64,000 bases of DNA from Bacillota bacterium (GCA_017416795.1 JAFQBD010000066.1:1-64000), one strand, 5' to 3'; positions 52,936 to 62,152 are shown, numbered from the stretch's first letter. Numbers and translations: made by a program. The notes: generated from the sequence alone by a model not told the origin.

Positions 52936-52943
52936 GTGGTATT

Positions 52944-55742
52944 ATGAGAAACAAGACTAAACATGTTTTGAAACGTACTTTGGCAGTAATGGTGAGCATG
53001 GCGGTGATGGTTGCCGCCATGCCAAGTCTTGCTGTTTTTGCTGAGGAAACAATACCTGAACCGGAAATATATTTGGGTAGCTATGACGTTAAACAAGGAG
53101 AATCAGTAACTGTTTCTGTAGAAGCGAAGGATTTACAAAATGTCTCGGGTTTGGAATTTGGGTTATATTATGATACAGCAGCATTTACAGTCGATTATTG
53201 TTATTCCGGATGGCTCGTAGACAGCGCAGTTAAAGACATTAATAGCAATACTAAAGGCGTAGTTAAGGCATCCTTCATATCTGCAGATGGTATAACAGGT
53301 AGCGGCACATTGGTACATGTTCAAATGACCGCGAAAGCCAATGCAGAATTAAAGACATATCCTGTAACGTTAAGCGTTTCTGAAGCATATGATACAGCCC
53401 TTAATGGCATTTCGTTAAATAAAAAAGGCGGAAGTATTACTGTCAAAGAAAAAACGCAGATTGTCGAGCACATATATTTTTATCCGGAGCTTAGCAAATA
53501 TAGTGTGGAAGCGGGGGAAGCTTTTTCATACATATTTAGAAGTGGAAACATAAGTGATTTCGCAGGTGGTGAATTCGTGTTTTCTTATAATCCGGATTTA
53601 ATGGAAGTTACTAGCACTTCGTTGGGGGATGCATTCAAGACAGAAAATGCTATTTATCAGGTAAACAAGAAGAATGCAGGAAAAGTAAAACTTTCTTATG
53701 CAAATACTGAAGCTGTGTATAGGGACTGGGAAAGTTTCTTTATAATAGATTTTAAGGCTAAAGATACTACGAAAAGCCAAGCAGAAATCAAGTTTGAAGC
53801 TACGAGTTTGTTAGATGCGGAATTAAACCCGATGACAACAAGTAACCAAACAGCGTATATCGATATAACGAAAAAAGCTGTAGAGCCTGTTTATCCAAGG
53901 CTGGGGCTGTCGTGGAATGGAAAGATAAATGCAGACAGAACATTCAATGTAGGAGTTGTTTTGCCGGCAGATACCGATGTTGCAGCCGGCGATTTTACTG
54001 TAACTTATGACACGGATAAAATTATGTGTATAGATGTTACGGCAGATGAAGGATTGGAAGCAGCAGGGGGAATAATAGTTGCCAATGATGCTGAAAAATA
54101 CAGTAAGGGAACTATAAAATTTTCCTACATAAATACTGAACCGAGCAAAAATGCCACTAAACTGGTCAATATGGAATTTCGCACAAAAAACGGATTTGTA
54201 GGAACTACAGAGCTTACACCTGTTGGGAAGGGGCTTGTTGATATTGACTTTAAGGACGTTAACTTGGACTATAAGCCAATATCGCTGAACATTAAGGCTA
54301 TAGATATAAGTAGTCTTGAACTTATAGGAGTTGAAGATACTTATGCATGCGATGGCAGTGAAGTTAGACCTAACGTTAGTATCAAAGGCTTATCATCAGA
54401 AACGGACTATGATGTTGCATATAAGAATGAAGATGATATAGGAACTGTGACCGTAACAGGTAAAGGTTCTTATAGTGGAAATATAACAAAGAGCTATAGT
54501 GTTATTCATTCTTATGGTAATACGTGGAGCACGGACGGAAATTATCACTGGTACGCATGTGATTGTGGCGCTAAAAAGTCAAATACTTCACATACGATGA
54601 AGTGGATAGTAGATAAAGTTGCGACCGAAGATGTAACAGGCCTTAAGCATGAAGAATGCGAAGTTTGCAAGTACAAGAGAAATGTGGGAACTGTTATAGA
54701 TCGGCTCCCGCATACTCATAAGATGACAAAGATAGATGCTAAAGAAGCTACATGCGATGAGGCGGGAAACATAACATATTATTCCTGTGATAAATGTCAT
54801 AAGCTGTTTGCTGATGACTTGGGAACGTCTGAAATCACGATAGTGGATACAGTTATCGATCCTAAGGGACATGACTATGATGTAACAAAGACAGAAAAGG
54901 CATCAACAACTAAAAACGGAGCCAGACATCTCAAGTGTAAGGTTTGCTATGCTATCGATAGAGAGGATATATATAAGGTTGGCGCAATAGTCCTGTCAGA
55001 TCCGGTATTAGTATATAACGGCAAGAAAAAGACTCCTGGCGTAACAGTAACTGATTCACAAGGAAATGTCATCGATAAAGCCAACTATTCAGTAACCTAT
55101 CCGGCCAAAAGAACTAAGATCGGCAAATATAAGGTGACTGTAACATTCAAAGGAGAGTACACAGGCAAGAAGACTGCAGAATTTGTAATTGCACCTAAAG
55201 CTCCGTCATCAGCGAGCGCTACTCTCTACGGTTATGACGATGTTAAATTCAGCTGGAAGAAATCTACCGGTGCCAGTGGATATGCTGTGTACTATAAGAA
55301 GGCTGATGCTACCAAGTACACCAGACTTAAAAGAACTACTAAGCTGTCATTCAAGAAAGGCAATTTGGCAGATGGTGTACAGTATAAATTCAAAGTGGTT
55401 CCATACTACAAGAGTGGAAAGACTTACTATGAATCAACAGCGTATAAGGAAGTAAGTATATACACTTTGAAGAAACTCAATACTCCTGTAGTTACTAAGA
55501 GTGGCAGCAAGGTAAAAGTTAGCTGGAAAAACATCGCCGGTGAAACCGGATATCAGATATCAAAGGCAACTAAATCCGGCAAGACAAGCATAGTTGCTAC
55601 ATACAAGACAACTAAGGGAACATATAAAATGCTTACAGCGAAGAAAGGTACTAAATATTATTATAAAGTTAGAGCGTATAAGCAGGTTGGTAAAACAAAG
55701 ATATATGGACCTTGGTCAAAAGTAAAATCGTATAAGCGTTAA
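52944..55742 (+). CDS. Secreted scaffold protein with three cohesin-like domains
   Basis: 932 residues. Signal peptide (1-33, ending AVFA). Three cohesin-like beta domains: about 37-170 (GSYDVKQGESVTVSVEAKDL, VSGLEFGLYYDTAAFTV), about 175-312 (SVEAGEAFSYIFRSGNISDF, GGEFVFSYNPDLMEV) and about 318-452 (AGDFTVTYDTDKIMCIDV). Then an Ig-like segment, a cysteine-rich stretch with repeated CxxC pairs (about 535-690: YACDCGAKK, CEVCKYKR, YSCDKCHKLF, CKVCYAI), another Ig-like unit and two fibronectin III domains (about 753-932) that are very lysine-rich. No sortase motif or SLH domain is seen, so attachment may be through the basic tail or not at all. It follows the dockerin-bearing protease in one operon and is its likely docking partner. 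The first domain is the clearest cohesin; the other two are more diverged. Confidence 0.85.
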   Translation: MRNKTKHVLKRTLAVMVSMAVMVAAMPSLAVFAEETIPEPEIYLGSYDVKQGESVTVSVEAKDLQNVSGLEFGLYYDTAAFTVDYCYSGWLVDSAVKDINSNTKGVVKASFISADGITGSGTLVHVQMTAKANAELKTYPVTLSVSEAYDTALNGISLNKKGGSITVKEKTQIVEHIYFYPELSKYSVEAGEAFSYIFRSGNISDFAGGEFVFSYNPDLMEVTSTSLGDAFKTENAIYQVNKKNAGKVKLSYANTEAVYRDWESFFIIDFKAKDTTKSQAEIKFEATSLLDAELNPMTTSNQTAYIDITKKAVEPVYPRLGLSWNGKINADRTFNVGVVLPADTDVAAGDFTVTYDTDKIMCIDVTADEGLEAAGGIIVANDAEKYSKGTIKFSYINTEPSKNATKLVNMEFRTKNGFVGTTELTPVGKGLVDIDFKDVNLDYKPISLNIKAIDISSLELIGVEDTYACDGSEVRPNVSIKGLSSETDYDVAYKNEDDIGTVTVTGKGSYSGNITKSYSVIHSYGNTWSTDGNYHWYACDCGAKKSNTSHTMKWIVDKVATEDVTGLKHEECEVCKYKRNVGTVIDRLPHTHKMTKIDAKEATCDEAGNITYYSCDKCHKLFADDLGTSEITIVDTVIDPKGHDYDVTKTEKASTTKNGARHLKCKVCYAIDREDIYKVGAIVLSDPVLVYNGKKKTPGVTVTDSQGNVIDKANYSVTYPAKRTKIGKYKVTVTFKGEYTGKKTAEFVIAPKAPSSASATLYGYDDVKFSWKKSTGASGYAVYYKKADATKYTRLKRTTKLSFKKGNLADGVQYKFKVVPYYKSGKTYYESTAYKEVSIYTLKKLNTPVVTKSGSKVKVSWKNIAGETGYQISKATKSGKTSIVATYKTTKGTYKMLTAKKGTKYYYKVRAYKQVGKTKIYGPWSKVKSYKR

Positions 55743-55815
55743 GTACGCTGATTCAAAGCATTATCTGCGGACGACAACAGAAGCTGCTTCTTTTTAAGGG
55801 GCAGCTTTTTTATTG
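55739..55815 (-). pseudogene. Orphaned 3' end of a GIY-YIG gene
   Basis: The minus-strand frame through repeat copy 1 reads IKKLPLKKKQLLLSSADNAL and four more residues to TAA. It parallels the real gene end (SSTDNVLDSQQGK) with several differences. Most simply this is the original gene end, separated from its gene by the inserted nuclease cassette. Confidence 0.6.
55769..55815. repeat. 47-bp direct repeat, copy 1 (left edge of nuclease cassette)
   Basis: Identical over 47 bp to 56848-56894. It contains a terminator-like hairpin (AGCTGC/GCAGCT plus T-run) that can end the scaffold transcript. Read on the minus strand it encodes KKLPLKKKQLLLSS, the same peptide as the C-terminal part of the GIY-YIG protein at 56812, and that frame runs on to a stop at 55739-55741. 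Confidence 0.9.
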
Positions 55816-55856
55816 TACGCAAGTATCCTGAAACAGGAATAAAAGGAAAATAATGG

Positions 55857-55885
55857 TTGACATCAAAGCTCTGAAAATGTAAAAT
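55857..55885 (+). promoter_or_regulatory. Promoter of the Rpn-type nuclease gene
   Basis: TTGACA (55857-55862) and TAAAAT (55880-55885), 17-bp spacing. Confidence 0.75.
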
Positions 55886-55954
55886 AATGGAAATAACAAG
55901 GAGATGGTAAGTTTTAAAAATTAAAGTATGGGGAAATGAAAGGAGATTATATTA

Positions 55955-56809
55955 ATGACAGGAAGTGATGTGAACAGAAAGTTTAAGGATGGAGTTTTCA
56001 GAACTCTGTTCAATGATGAGGAGAAATTGCTGGAGCTGTATAACGCACTGTCTAACAGAAACTATCCTGAAGGAACACCTATAGAGATAGTTACGCTGGA
56101 CAATGTTATATTCAATGAGATAAAGAATGATATAGCTTTTATTATTGATGATCGATTCATTATCCTTACAGAGCACCAGTCAACAAAAAGTCCAAATTTT
56201 CCACTGAGAATGCTCTGCTATCTTGCTAAGGAATATGAGAAAAAGTATTATTCAGATGCTATATACAGTACTCGCCTTGTGACGCTTCCTACTCCAGAGC
56301 TCTATGTGTTTTATGAAGGCAAGAAAGATGCACCGGTCGAATGGGAACTCAAATTATCAGATGCATTTCGCGAAAAGTGTGATACAATATCTGTAGAAGC
56401 AGTTGTGAAGGTCATCAATGTGAGCTACGAGAAAGGTGCTGAACTTTTGGAACGCTGTAAGACCATGCAGGAGTTTAGTCTTTTCATGTACATGATTAGG
56501 AAAAAATATGATGAAACAGGAAATCTTATGACTGCTGTTAGTGAATCTATATACGAGTGCATCAACAGCGATGTGCTTAAAGAGTATCTAATGGAACATA
56601 GAGGGGATATCATGAGTGTATTAGAAGTAAACTTGACTATCGAAGAAAGAGAAGCTATCCGTTGGCGTGACGGATATGAGGATGGACGCGAAGCCGGAGC
56701 ACAAAACGAGCGGTTGTTGATTGCTAAGAACCTCAAAATTGATGGCATACCTATCGATATCATCGCGAAGAATACAGGCCTCACTGTAGAAGAAATCGAG
56801 GAATTATAA
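55955..56809 (+). CDS. Rpn/PD-(D/E)XK nuclease family transposase-like protein
   Basis: A 284-residue protein of the PDDEXK_2/Rpn group: KFKDGVFRTLFNDEEKLLELYNAL at the N-terminus, NDIAFIIDDRFIILTEHQST (Asp and Glu/Gln of the nuclease core) and LRMLCYLAKEYEKKY. The C-terminus carries an acidic helical part and a small helix-turn-helix-like end (IDIIAKNTGLTVEEIEEL) often seen in this family. Such proteins promote recombination and are mobile in clostridial genomes. It has its own promoter, sits between 47-bp direct repeats and shows no link to the operon upstream. Confidence 0.88.
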   Translation: MTGSDVNRKFKDGVFRTLFNDEEKLLELYNALSNRNYPEGTPIEIVTLDNVIFNEIKNDIAFIIDDRFIILTEHQSTKSPNFPLRMLCYLAKEYEKKYYSDAIYSTRLVTLPTPELYVFYEGKKDAPVEWELKLSDAFREKCDTISVEAVVKVINVSYEKGAELLERCKTMQEFSLFMYMIRKKYDETGNLMTAVSESIYECINSDVLKEYLMEHRGDIMSVLEVNLTIEEREAIRWRDGYEDGREAGAQNERLLIAKNLKIDGIPIDIIAKNTGLTVEEIEEL

Positions 56810-56811
56810 AC

Positions 56812-57093
56812 TTATTTACCTTGTTGTGAATCCAAAACATTGTCTGTGGACGACAACAGAAGCTGCTTCTTTTTAAGGGGCAGCTTTTTTATTGCGGCTT
56901 CTCGCTTGGTAGCGGCCACTTTGTCTTCACAGTACTCGAGATAGACCGGCTCTACCGGTCCGCGTCCGCGTGTGTACTTGGCGCCTTTGCCGTTGTTATG
57001 GGCCTGCAGGCGTTTTTCGAAGTCATTGGTCCAGCCGGTATATAGGGTGCCGTCTTTGCAGCTCAGTATGTAGACACAGGGTTTATTATCCAT
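56812..57093 (-). CDS. GIY-YIG nuclease superfamily protein (UPF0213 type)
   Basis: A 93-residue single-domain GIY-YIG protein: CVYILSCKDGTLYTGWTNDF supplies the two Tyr-containing strands, followed by the conserved Arg in EKRLQAHN and KYTRGRGPVEPVYLEY with catalytic Glu. Stand-alone members of this group are widespread and of uncertain role, possibly DNA repair. Its last 27 codons lie in the direct repeat next to the nuclease cassette, so the present C-terminus was probably supplied by the insertion. Confidence 0.88.
   Translation of the reverse strand: MDNKPCVYILSCKDGTLYTGWTNDFEKRLQAHNNGKGAKYTRGRGPVEPVYLEYCEDKVAATKREAAIKKLPLKKKQLLLSSTDNVLDSQQGK
56848..56894. repeat. 47-bp direct repeat, copy 2 (right edge of nuclease cassette)
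   Basis: Exact copy of 55769-55815, offset 1079 bp. The right boundary is sharp (sequences differ immediately after 55815/56894), while the left flank fades into about 20 bp of imperfect similarity. Confidence 0.9.
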
Positions 57094-57189
57094 GGGCTAT
57101 CCTTATCCGTTCTTTAAAATACCATTAAATTATCAGTTGATTTTTTTCAAAAGTCAAGGGATGAAAAAGAAATAATGTGGTATTTCCAA

Positions 57190-57218
57190 CTGACGAAGGG
57201 TGAGGTTTCTGTTATAAT
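57190..57218 (+). promoter_or_regulatory. Promoter of the flavodiiron operon
   Basis: CTGACG (57190-57195) and a perfect TATAAT (57213-57218), 17-bp spacing, 27 bases before the gene. Confidence 0.75.
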
Positions 57219-57244
57219 ATACACATTAGAAAAGGAGAAAAGTT

Positions 57245-58564
57245 ATGATTACTAAGATTACAGACTCAATAATTTATGTAGGATGCAATGATCACGAGAT
57301 CGATCTTTTCGAGGGACAGTACGAAGTGCCAAATGGTATGGCATACAATTCATATGTGATCCTCGATGATAAAACTGCAGTTTTCGATAGTATGGAAAAG
57401 AAGGAAACTGCTGAGTGGCTCAGCAATATCGAAGAAGTTCTTGGCGGTAAAGCTCCTGATTATCTGATAGTGCAGCACATGGAACCCGATCACTCGGCAT
57501 CTATCGGAGCATTCGTAGAGAAATACCCTGAAGCTACTATCGTAGGAAACAAGAAGACTTTCATGATGATAGGCCAGTTCTTCCCGAAAATGGAGATCAA
57601 GAACACTCTGGAAGTGGCAGGCGGAGACAAGCTGTCACTGGGCAAGCATGAGCTTACATTCGTGATGGCGCCTATGGTACACTGGCCGGAAGTGATGATG
57701 ACATACGAATCATCTGAAAAAGTATTTTTCTCAGCAGACGCATTCGGCAAATTCGGAGCTCTCGATGTAGAAGAAGACTGGGCTTGCGAAGCAAGAAGAT
57801 ATTACATCGGCATCGTAGGAAAATACGGACCGCAGGTACAGGCTGTACTTAAGCAGGCTGCAGAGCTGGACATCGAGAAGATCTGTTCTTTGCATGGTCC
57901 TGTTCTTACAGAAAACCTGGGATATTATATCGACCTTTATGATACATGGTCATCTTACAGACCTGAAACTGAAGGCGTGTGCATCTGCTATACTTCAGTC
58001 TACGGCAACACTAAGAAGGCTGTAGAAATGCTGGCTACAGAGCTGGAAGCGGCTTGTGTGGAAAACGTAGTTATCAACGATCTGGCAAGATGCGACTGGG
58101 CAGAAGCCGTAGAAGATGCGTTCAGATACGACAGGCTCGTGCTGGCAACGACTACATATAACGGAGACATATTCCCTTATATGAAGCAGTTCATCGATCA
58201 CCTGACAGAAAGAAACTTCCAGAACAGAAGAGTGGCATTCATCGAAAACGGATCATGGGGTCCTGTCGCTATGAGAAAGATGATACAGTATCTGGAAGGA
58301 TGCAAAGATCTCGTTTTGGCAGAAAACAACATTACCATAAAATCATCACTTACAGATGATAATATTGAACAGATAAAGGCGCTGGCAGCAGAACTGGCAG
58401 ACGGCGCCTGCAAGGTCGAAGCTGCGGCTGAGGAAGAGAAACCTGCAGGAAAGAAGTACGAATGCAATATCTGCGGATATGTATATGAAGGCGACAGCCT
58501 GCCTGCAGATTACAAGTGTCCTCTTTGCGGAAGACCTGCTGAAGATTTTTCACTGATGGAATAA
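57245..58564 (+). CDS. Flavodiiron protein with C-terminal rubredoxin domain
   Basis: A 439-residue O2/NO-scavenging reductase. The metallo-beta-lactamase-like diiron domain (1-250) has ligands in HMEPDHS, MVHWPE, SADAFG and SLHGP; a flavodoxin domain follows (about 255-395, CICYTSVYGNTKKA, TTTYNGDIFPYM); and a rubredoxin domain ends the chain (CNICGY and CPLCGR, about 403-439). The built-in rubredoxin feeds electrons to FMN and the diiron site, reducing oxygen to water or NO to N2O, which protects an anaerobe. The ribosome site AAAGGAGAAA fits ATG 57245. Confidence 0.95.
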   Translation: MITKITDSIIYVGCNDHEIDLFEGQYEVPNGMAYNSYVILDDKTAVFDSMEKKETAEWLSNIEEVLGGKAPDYLIVQHMEPDHSASIGAFVEKYPEATIVGNKKTFMMIGQFFPKMEIKNTLEVAGGDKLSLGKHELTFVMAPMVHWPEVMMTYESSEKVFFSADAFGKFGALDVEEDWACEARRYYIGIVGKYGPQVQAVLKQAAELDIEKICSLHGPVLTENLGYYIDLYDTWSSYRPETEGVCICYTSVYGNTKKAVEMLATELEAACVENVVINDLARCDWAEAVEDAFRYDRLVLATTTYNGDIFPYMKQFIDHLTERNFQNRRVAFIENGSWGPVAMRKMIQYLEGCKDLVLAENNITIKSSLTDDNIEQIKALAAELADGACKVEAAAEEEKPAGKKYECNICGYVYEGDSLPADYKCPLCGRPAEDFSLME

Positions 58565-58578
58565 AGGGAATATGTTAC

Positions 58579-59778
58579 ATGAGTAAGCAAAAGAAAAAGT
58601 TTGATGTGAAGAAGGGGATCATATGGGTCGTGACGGTAATGATCTCCATCACAGCTATCCTTGTCGGTAACCGTGCCGTATTAGGCAGTTCATCGATGTT
58701 CTTAGGCGAAGGCGATGATATCGTCAGAGCAACAGTTACGGATGTTATGGACTCCTCTTCATCGACACTTGACCTTGGTGGCGAAGCTGTGTATGAGAAT
58801 ACGGCTATCGCTTTCAGATGTATGATAGAGCAAGGTCCGTCAAAAGGCCAGATGGTCGATGCCGAACAGACGCTGGATGGGATGTATGCTGGAAGCAATT
58901 TCACTAAAGAAGTAGAAAAAGGCGATAAGGTGTTGGTCCTCTACTCTGAAGACCTGGCGCTCAGCGGCGGCAACCCATGGCAGTTCAGCGATTATTACAG
59001 ATTCGATAAGATCATCATCCTGCTGGCGATCTTCATGGTGCTGATCCTGATAATCGGCAGATGGAAGGGTGTCAATACGCTGCTTTCACTGCTCTTTACC
59101 TTCGCTTTCGTGTTCATGGTATTCGTACCGGCAGTAATGGCAGGATATAATGCTTACTTATGGGCAAGTATCACATGCATATTTACCATAATGATGACGC
59201 TGATACTCATAAACAGCATCAGCAAGAAGACATGGGCGACGATCATAGGCTGTGTTGCAGGAACTATAATCGCTGCGGCAGGAACAGTCATAATGACAGA
59301 GGTGATGCAGCTGACGGGATTCGTAGACGAACATTCATATTACTTGACACTGCTGGATACAGAAGTGCCTATCAACTTGACGGCCATCGTATTCGCAGCC
59401 ATCGTCATCGGTGCTGTCGGTGCTATCATGGACGTTGCCATGGACCTCTCATCGTCATTATACGAATTGAGCGAACACGTGCCCGATATCACTTTCGGAA
59501 GACTTTGCAAGAGCGGTATGGCTATAAGCAGAGACATCATGGGAACTATGGCCAACACGCTGGTACTGGCTTATATCGGAAGCTCACTTTCATGCATCAT
59601 GATCCTGCTGACATATTCAACATCGGCCATGGATCTGATGAACAGAGAAGTTATCATAGTAGAACTGCTGCAGGCTATAATCGGCAGCTTGGCGATATTA
59701 CTTACTGCGCCGTGCACAGTAGTAACTTGCGGAGTTCTTTATCTTAAACACGGCAAGAAGAAAACAGGGGTAGAATAA
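58579..59778 (+). CDS. YibE/F-family membrane protein
   Basis: A 399-residue protein with an N-terminal membrane anchor (about 13-33), an extracellular beta-rich domain ([17 protein letters not shown] to [11 protein letters not shown]) and about seven further helices including [20 protein letters not shown] and [17 protein letters not shown], typical of YibE/F. Function in Firmicutes is not established. It lies 14 bases after the flavodiiron gene and overlaps nfo by one base, so all three are likely one transcript. Confidence 0.88.
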   Translation: MSKQKKKFDVKKGIIWVVTVMISITAILVGNRAVLGSSSMFLGEGDDIVRATVTDVMDSSSSTLDLGGEAVYENTAIAFRCMIEQGPSKGQMVDAEQTLDGMYAGSNFTKEVEKGDKVLVLYSEDLALSGGNPWQFSDYYRFDKIIILLAIFMVLILIIGRWKGVNTLLSLLFTFAFVFMVFVPAVMAGYNAYLWASITCIFTIMMTLILINSISKKTWATIIGCVAGTIIAAAGTVIMTEVMQLTGFVDEHSYYLTLLDTEVPINLTAIVFAAIVIGAVGAIMDVAMDLSSSLYELSEHVPDITFGRLCKSGMAISRDIMGTMANTLVLAYIGSSLSCIMILLTYSTSAMDLMNREVIIVELLQAIIGSLAILLTAPCTVVTCGVLYLKHGKKKTGVE

Positions 59779-60611
59779 TGTTATACATAGGATGTCATTT
59801 ATCATCCGTCAAGGGATTTGAGAATATGGGAAAAGAGGCTCTGGGTATCGGGGCCAACACATTCGCGTTCTTCACCAGGAATCCTCGCGGAGGCAAGGCT
59901 AAAGATATAGATACTGCCGATGTACAAAGGTTCAGGGAGTTGGCAGAGAAAAACGGTTTCGATAAGCTGGTAGCTCACGCTCCGTACACGCTGAATCCTT
60001 GCTCTGCTACGGAAAAAACGCGCAACTTCGCTTATATGGTAATGGAAGACGACTTGAAGCGAATGGAGTATATACCGGGCAATTATTATAACTTTCATCC
60101 GGGAAGTCATGTCGGTCAGGGCGTTGAGAAGGGCATCGAGCTTATAACAGAAGTCCTTAACGATATCATAAAACCTGAACAATCAACTATAGTTCTGCTG
60201 GAAACCATGGCAGGTAAGGGCAGCGAAGTAGGCGGCAGATTTGAGGAGCTGGCAGCCATCATCGATGGAGTCAAAGAGAAAGATAAGATCGGTGTGTGCA
60301 TGGATACTTGCCATGTGAGCGATGCGGGGTACGACATAATAAACGATCTTGACGGAGTGCTCGCAGAATTTGACCGCATAGTAGGGCTGGAGAAACTGCG
60401 CGCTTTGCATATTAATGATAGCTTGAACCCGACGGGTGCCCATAAGGATAGACATGCCAAGATCGGCGAAGGTCATCTGGGACTTGAGGCGATAGCGGGC
60501 TTCATAAGTCATCCTAAACTTCGCGGACTTCCGTGCATTTTGGAGACACCTAACGAGCTGGATGGATATGCGAGAGAAATAGAAATACTTAAAAAGGCTT
60601 ACGAGAAGTAA
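59778..60611 (+). CDS. nfo: Endonuclease IV
   Basis: A 277-residue TIM-barrel AP endonuclease with three zinc sites. Ligand motifs are complete: [58 protein letters not shown] and ETPNE. It cuts DNA 5' of abasic sites and handles oxidative lesions, which fits its place after the flavodiiron gene. A terminator overlaps its last codons. Confidence 0.97.
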   Translation: MLYIGCHLSSVKGFENMGKEALGIGANTFAFFTRNPRGGKAKDIDTADVQRFRELAEKNGFDKLVAHAPYTLNPCSATEKTRNFAYMVMEDDLKRMEYIPGNYYNFHPGSHVGQGVEKGIELITEVLNDIIKPEQSTIVLLETMAGKGSEVGGRFEELAAIIDGVKEKDKIGVCMDTCHVSDAGYDIINDLDGVLAEFDRIVGLEKLRALHINDSLNPTGAHKDRHAKIGEGHLGLEAIAGFISHPKLRGLPCILETPNELDGYAREIEILKKAYEK

Positions 60612-60619
60612 GCCTTTTA
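60591..60619 (+). terminator. Terminator at the end of nfo
   Basis: AAAGGCTTAC, loop GAGAA, GTAAGCCTTTTAT; the stem overlaps the stop codon. Confidence 0.75.
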
Positions 60620-60646
60620 TATTGCCATTATGCGATATGTGCGTCT

Positions 60647-61819
60647 TTATAACTGTGTATATGCTCTGTCGAATGTTATTACGACGAAATAAGATTCATC
60701 TACGGCCTTGGCTGCATCGTTGGCGAGTCTGATGATTTCTTTCTCGCTGATCGTGCAGGCAGGCGTCAGAACAGCATCAAATACGATGTTAGTATGAGTA
60801 GGTCCGGGAACGATCCTGAAGTCGTGGATGTTCTCGATGCCTTCAATCGCGCTGAGCTCTGTCGATATGATGCGGTGCATCTTGTTGATGAGAGGGTCAT
60901 TGACCCTGACAGGATCCATGTGGATGACGAAATGGATCTTAAGAACTTCCTTGACCATTCTTTCGATGTTATCGATCATGTCGTGGCTCTTCATCAGATC
61001 GCCGTCAGCATCAACTTCTACATGGGCCGAAGCGAAGATCTTCCCGGGTCCGTAATTGTGGACCATCAGATCATGGATACCGAGGACACCCGGCTCTCTT
61101 CTGATTATTTCCAGGATCTCATCGACCATTTCTTTATCGGCAACTTCTCCCAGCAGAGTGCTGGAAGTTTCTCTTACCAGCTGTATGCCGGACCAGATGA
61201 TGAACAGGGCTACGAGACATCCCATATAACCATCGATATTGAATCCGGTCACCTTGCCTATAATAAGGCTGACAAGTACGGCTGTCGTAGAGATGACATC
61301 GTTCCTGCTGTCAGCGGCAGTAGCCATAAGAGCTGATGAGCGGATCTTCTTGCCTACTGTGACATTGAATACTGCCTGCCATAATTTGATGAGTATGGCG
61401 ATGATCAGTATGATAATAGTTATATAGCTGAACTCCAGCGGTTGTGGGTCCATTATCTTACCGACAGATGTCTTCAGCAGTGAGACTCCGACTATGATTA
61501 TGAGGATAGATATGAAAAGCCCCGTCAGATACTCTATCCTGGCATGCCCGTAAGGATGCTCTTCATCTTCGGGCGCAGCAGCAAGCTTGAAACCTACCAG
61601 CGTTATTATGGAAGAAGATGCATCGGCCAGATTGTTGATACCGTCAGCTACGATAGCTATACTCTTTGAGAATAGTCCGATAGAGATCTTGATGATGCAA
61701 AGGAGCAGGTTGGATATTATCCCTACTGCTCCTGCCAGTTTGCCGTATTTTTCCCGCACGGCGGGATCTGATGTGTTGTCTCTGTCTTTTATGAATATCT
61801 TAAAAAGTAAATTTCCCAT
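60647..61819 (-). CDS. Cation diffusion facilitator family metal exporter
   Basis: A 390-residue CDF protein: REKYGKLAGAVGIISNLLLC then SIAIVADGINNLADASSS (His/Asp site of CDF exporters appears here as DGINNLAD), AATAADSRNDVISTTAVL in helix 5, and a C-terminal cytoplasmic domain with HVEVDADGDLMKSHDMIDNIE. It probably exports Zn2+, Mn2+ or Fe2+ using the proton gradient. Start MGNLLFKIFIKD at 61819 is the usual family start; a TTG at 61843 is the alternative. Neither has a clear ribosome site. Confidence 0.88.
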   Translation of the reverse strand: MGNLLFKIFIKDRDNTSDPAVREKYGKLAGAVGIISNLLLCIIKISIGLFSKSIAIVADGINNLADASSSIITLVGFKLAAAPEDEEHPYGHARIEYLTGLFISILIIIVGVSLLKTSVGKIMDPQPLEFSYITIIILIIAILIKLWQAVFNVTVGKKIRSSALMATAADSRNDVISTTAVLVSLIIGKVTGFNIDGYMGCLVALFIIWSGIQLVRETSSTLLGEVADKEMVDEILEIIRREPGVLGIHDLMVHNYGPGKIFASAHVEVDADGDLMKSHDMIDNIERMVKEVLKIHFVIHMDPVRVNDPLINKMHRIISTELSAIEGIENIHDFRIVPGPTHTNIVFDAVLTPACTISEKEIIRLANDAAKAVDESYFVVITFDRAYTQL

Positions 61820-61848
61820 TACAATACCATTATGTTTCTGCAAGCGGT

Positions 61849-62106
61849 TTATGCCTGTTCTTTAGCAGCCGCATCCATTAGAGCGTGAGCCAGCTGGTCT
61901 GAACATGAAGTCTTTTTGAAACCGCAAGTTATGCCTTTAACTCTTTCTGTTATCTGATCGACTGTCATTCCTTCCGCAAGGGCAGCGATAGCCTTGAGAT
62001 TACCGTTGCATCCGCCGCGGAAGCTGATGTTCTTGACTACATTCCCTTCCAGCTCGAAGTCTACCTGGCTTGAACATACCCCCTGTGGTTTATATGTGTG
62101 TTTCAT
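61849..62106 (-). CDS. TSCPD-domain protein (TIGR03905-like)
   Basis: An 85-residue protein reading MKHTYKPQGVCSSQVDFELE with four cysteines (GVCSS, RGGCNGN, ITCGF, TSCSD), the pattern of the small TSCPD proteins related to the C-terminal part of class II ribonucleotide reductases. Function is unknown; a zinc-binding or regulatory role is plausible. It sits in a minus-strand run after the PBP gene, with its own ribosome site. Confidence 0.85.
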   Translation of the reverse strand: MKHTYKPQGVCSSQVDFELEGNVVKNISFRGGCNGNLKAIAALAEGMTVDQITERVKGITCGFKKTSCSDQLAHALMDAAAKEQA

Positions 62107-62152
62107 TATATTTGTTCTCCTTGATAAGTTTTTATCTGTAGTTTATATCTTC

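Noticed and set aside
46078-55742. Cellulosome for plant polysaccharides
   Set aside because: Cohesin and dockerin are present, but there is no glycoside hydrolase, polysaccharide lyase or carbohydrate-binding module; the enzyme is a protease.
55769-56894. Classical insertion sequence or composite transposon
   Set aside because: There are no terminal inverted repeats and no DDE or HUH transposase; the repeats are direct and coincide with a gene end, so a gene-end cassette is the better description.
56812-57093. GIY-YIG homing endonuclease driving the insertion
   Set aside because: The protein is a 93-residue stand-alone UPF0213-type domain with no DNA-targeting domain or intron context; it looks like the target rather than the driver.
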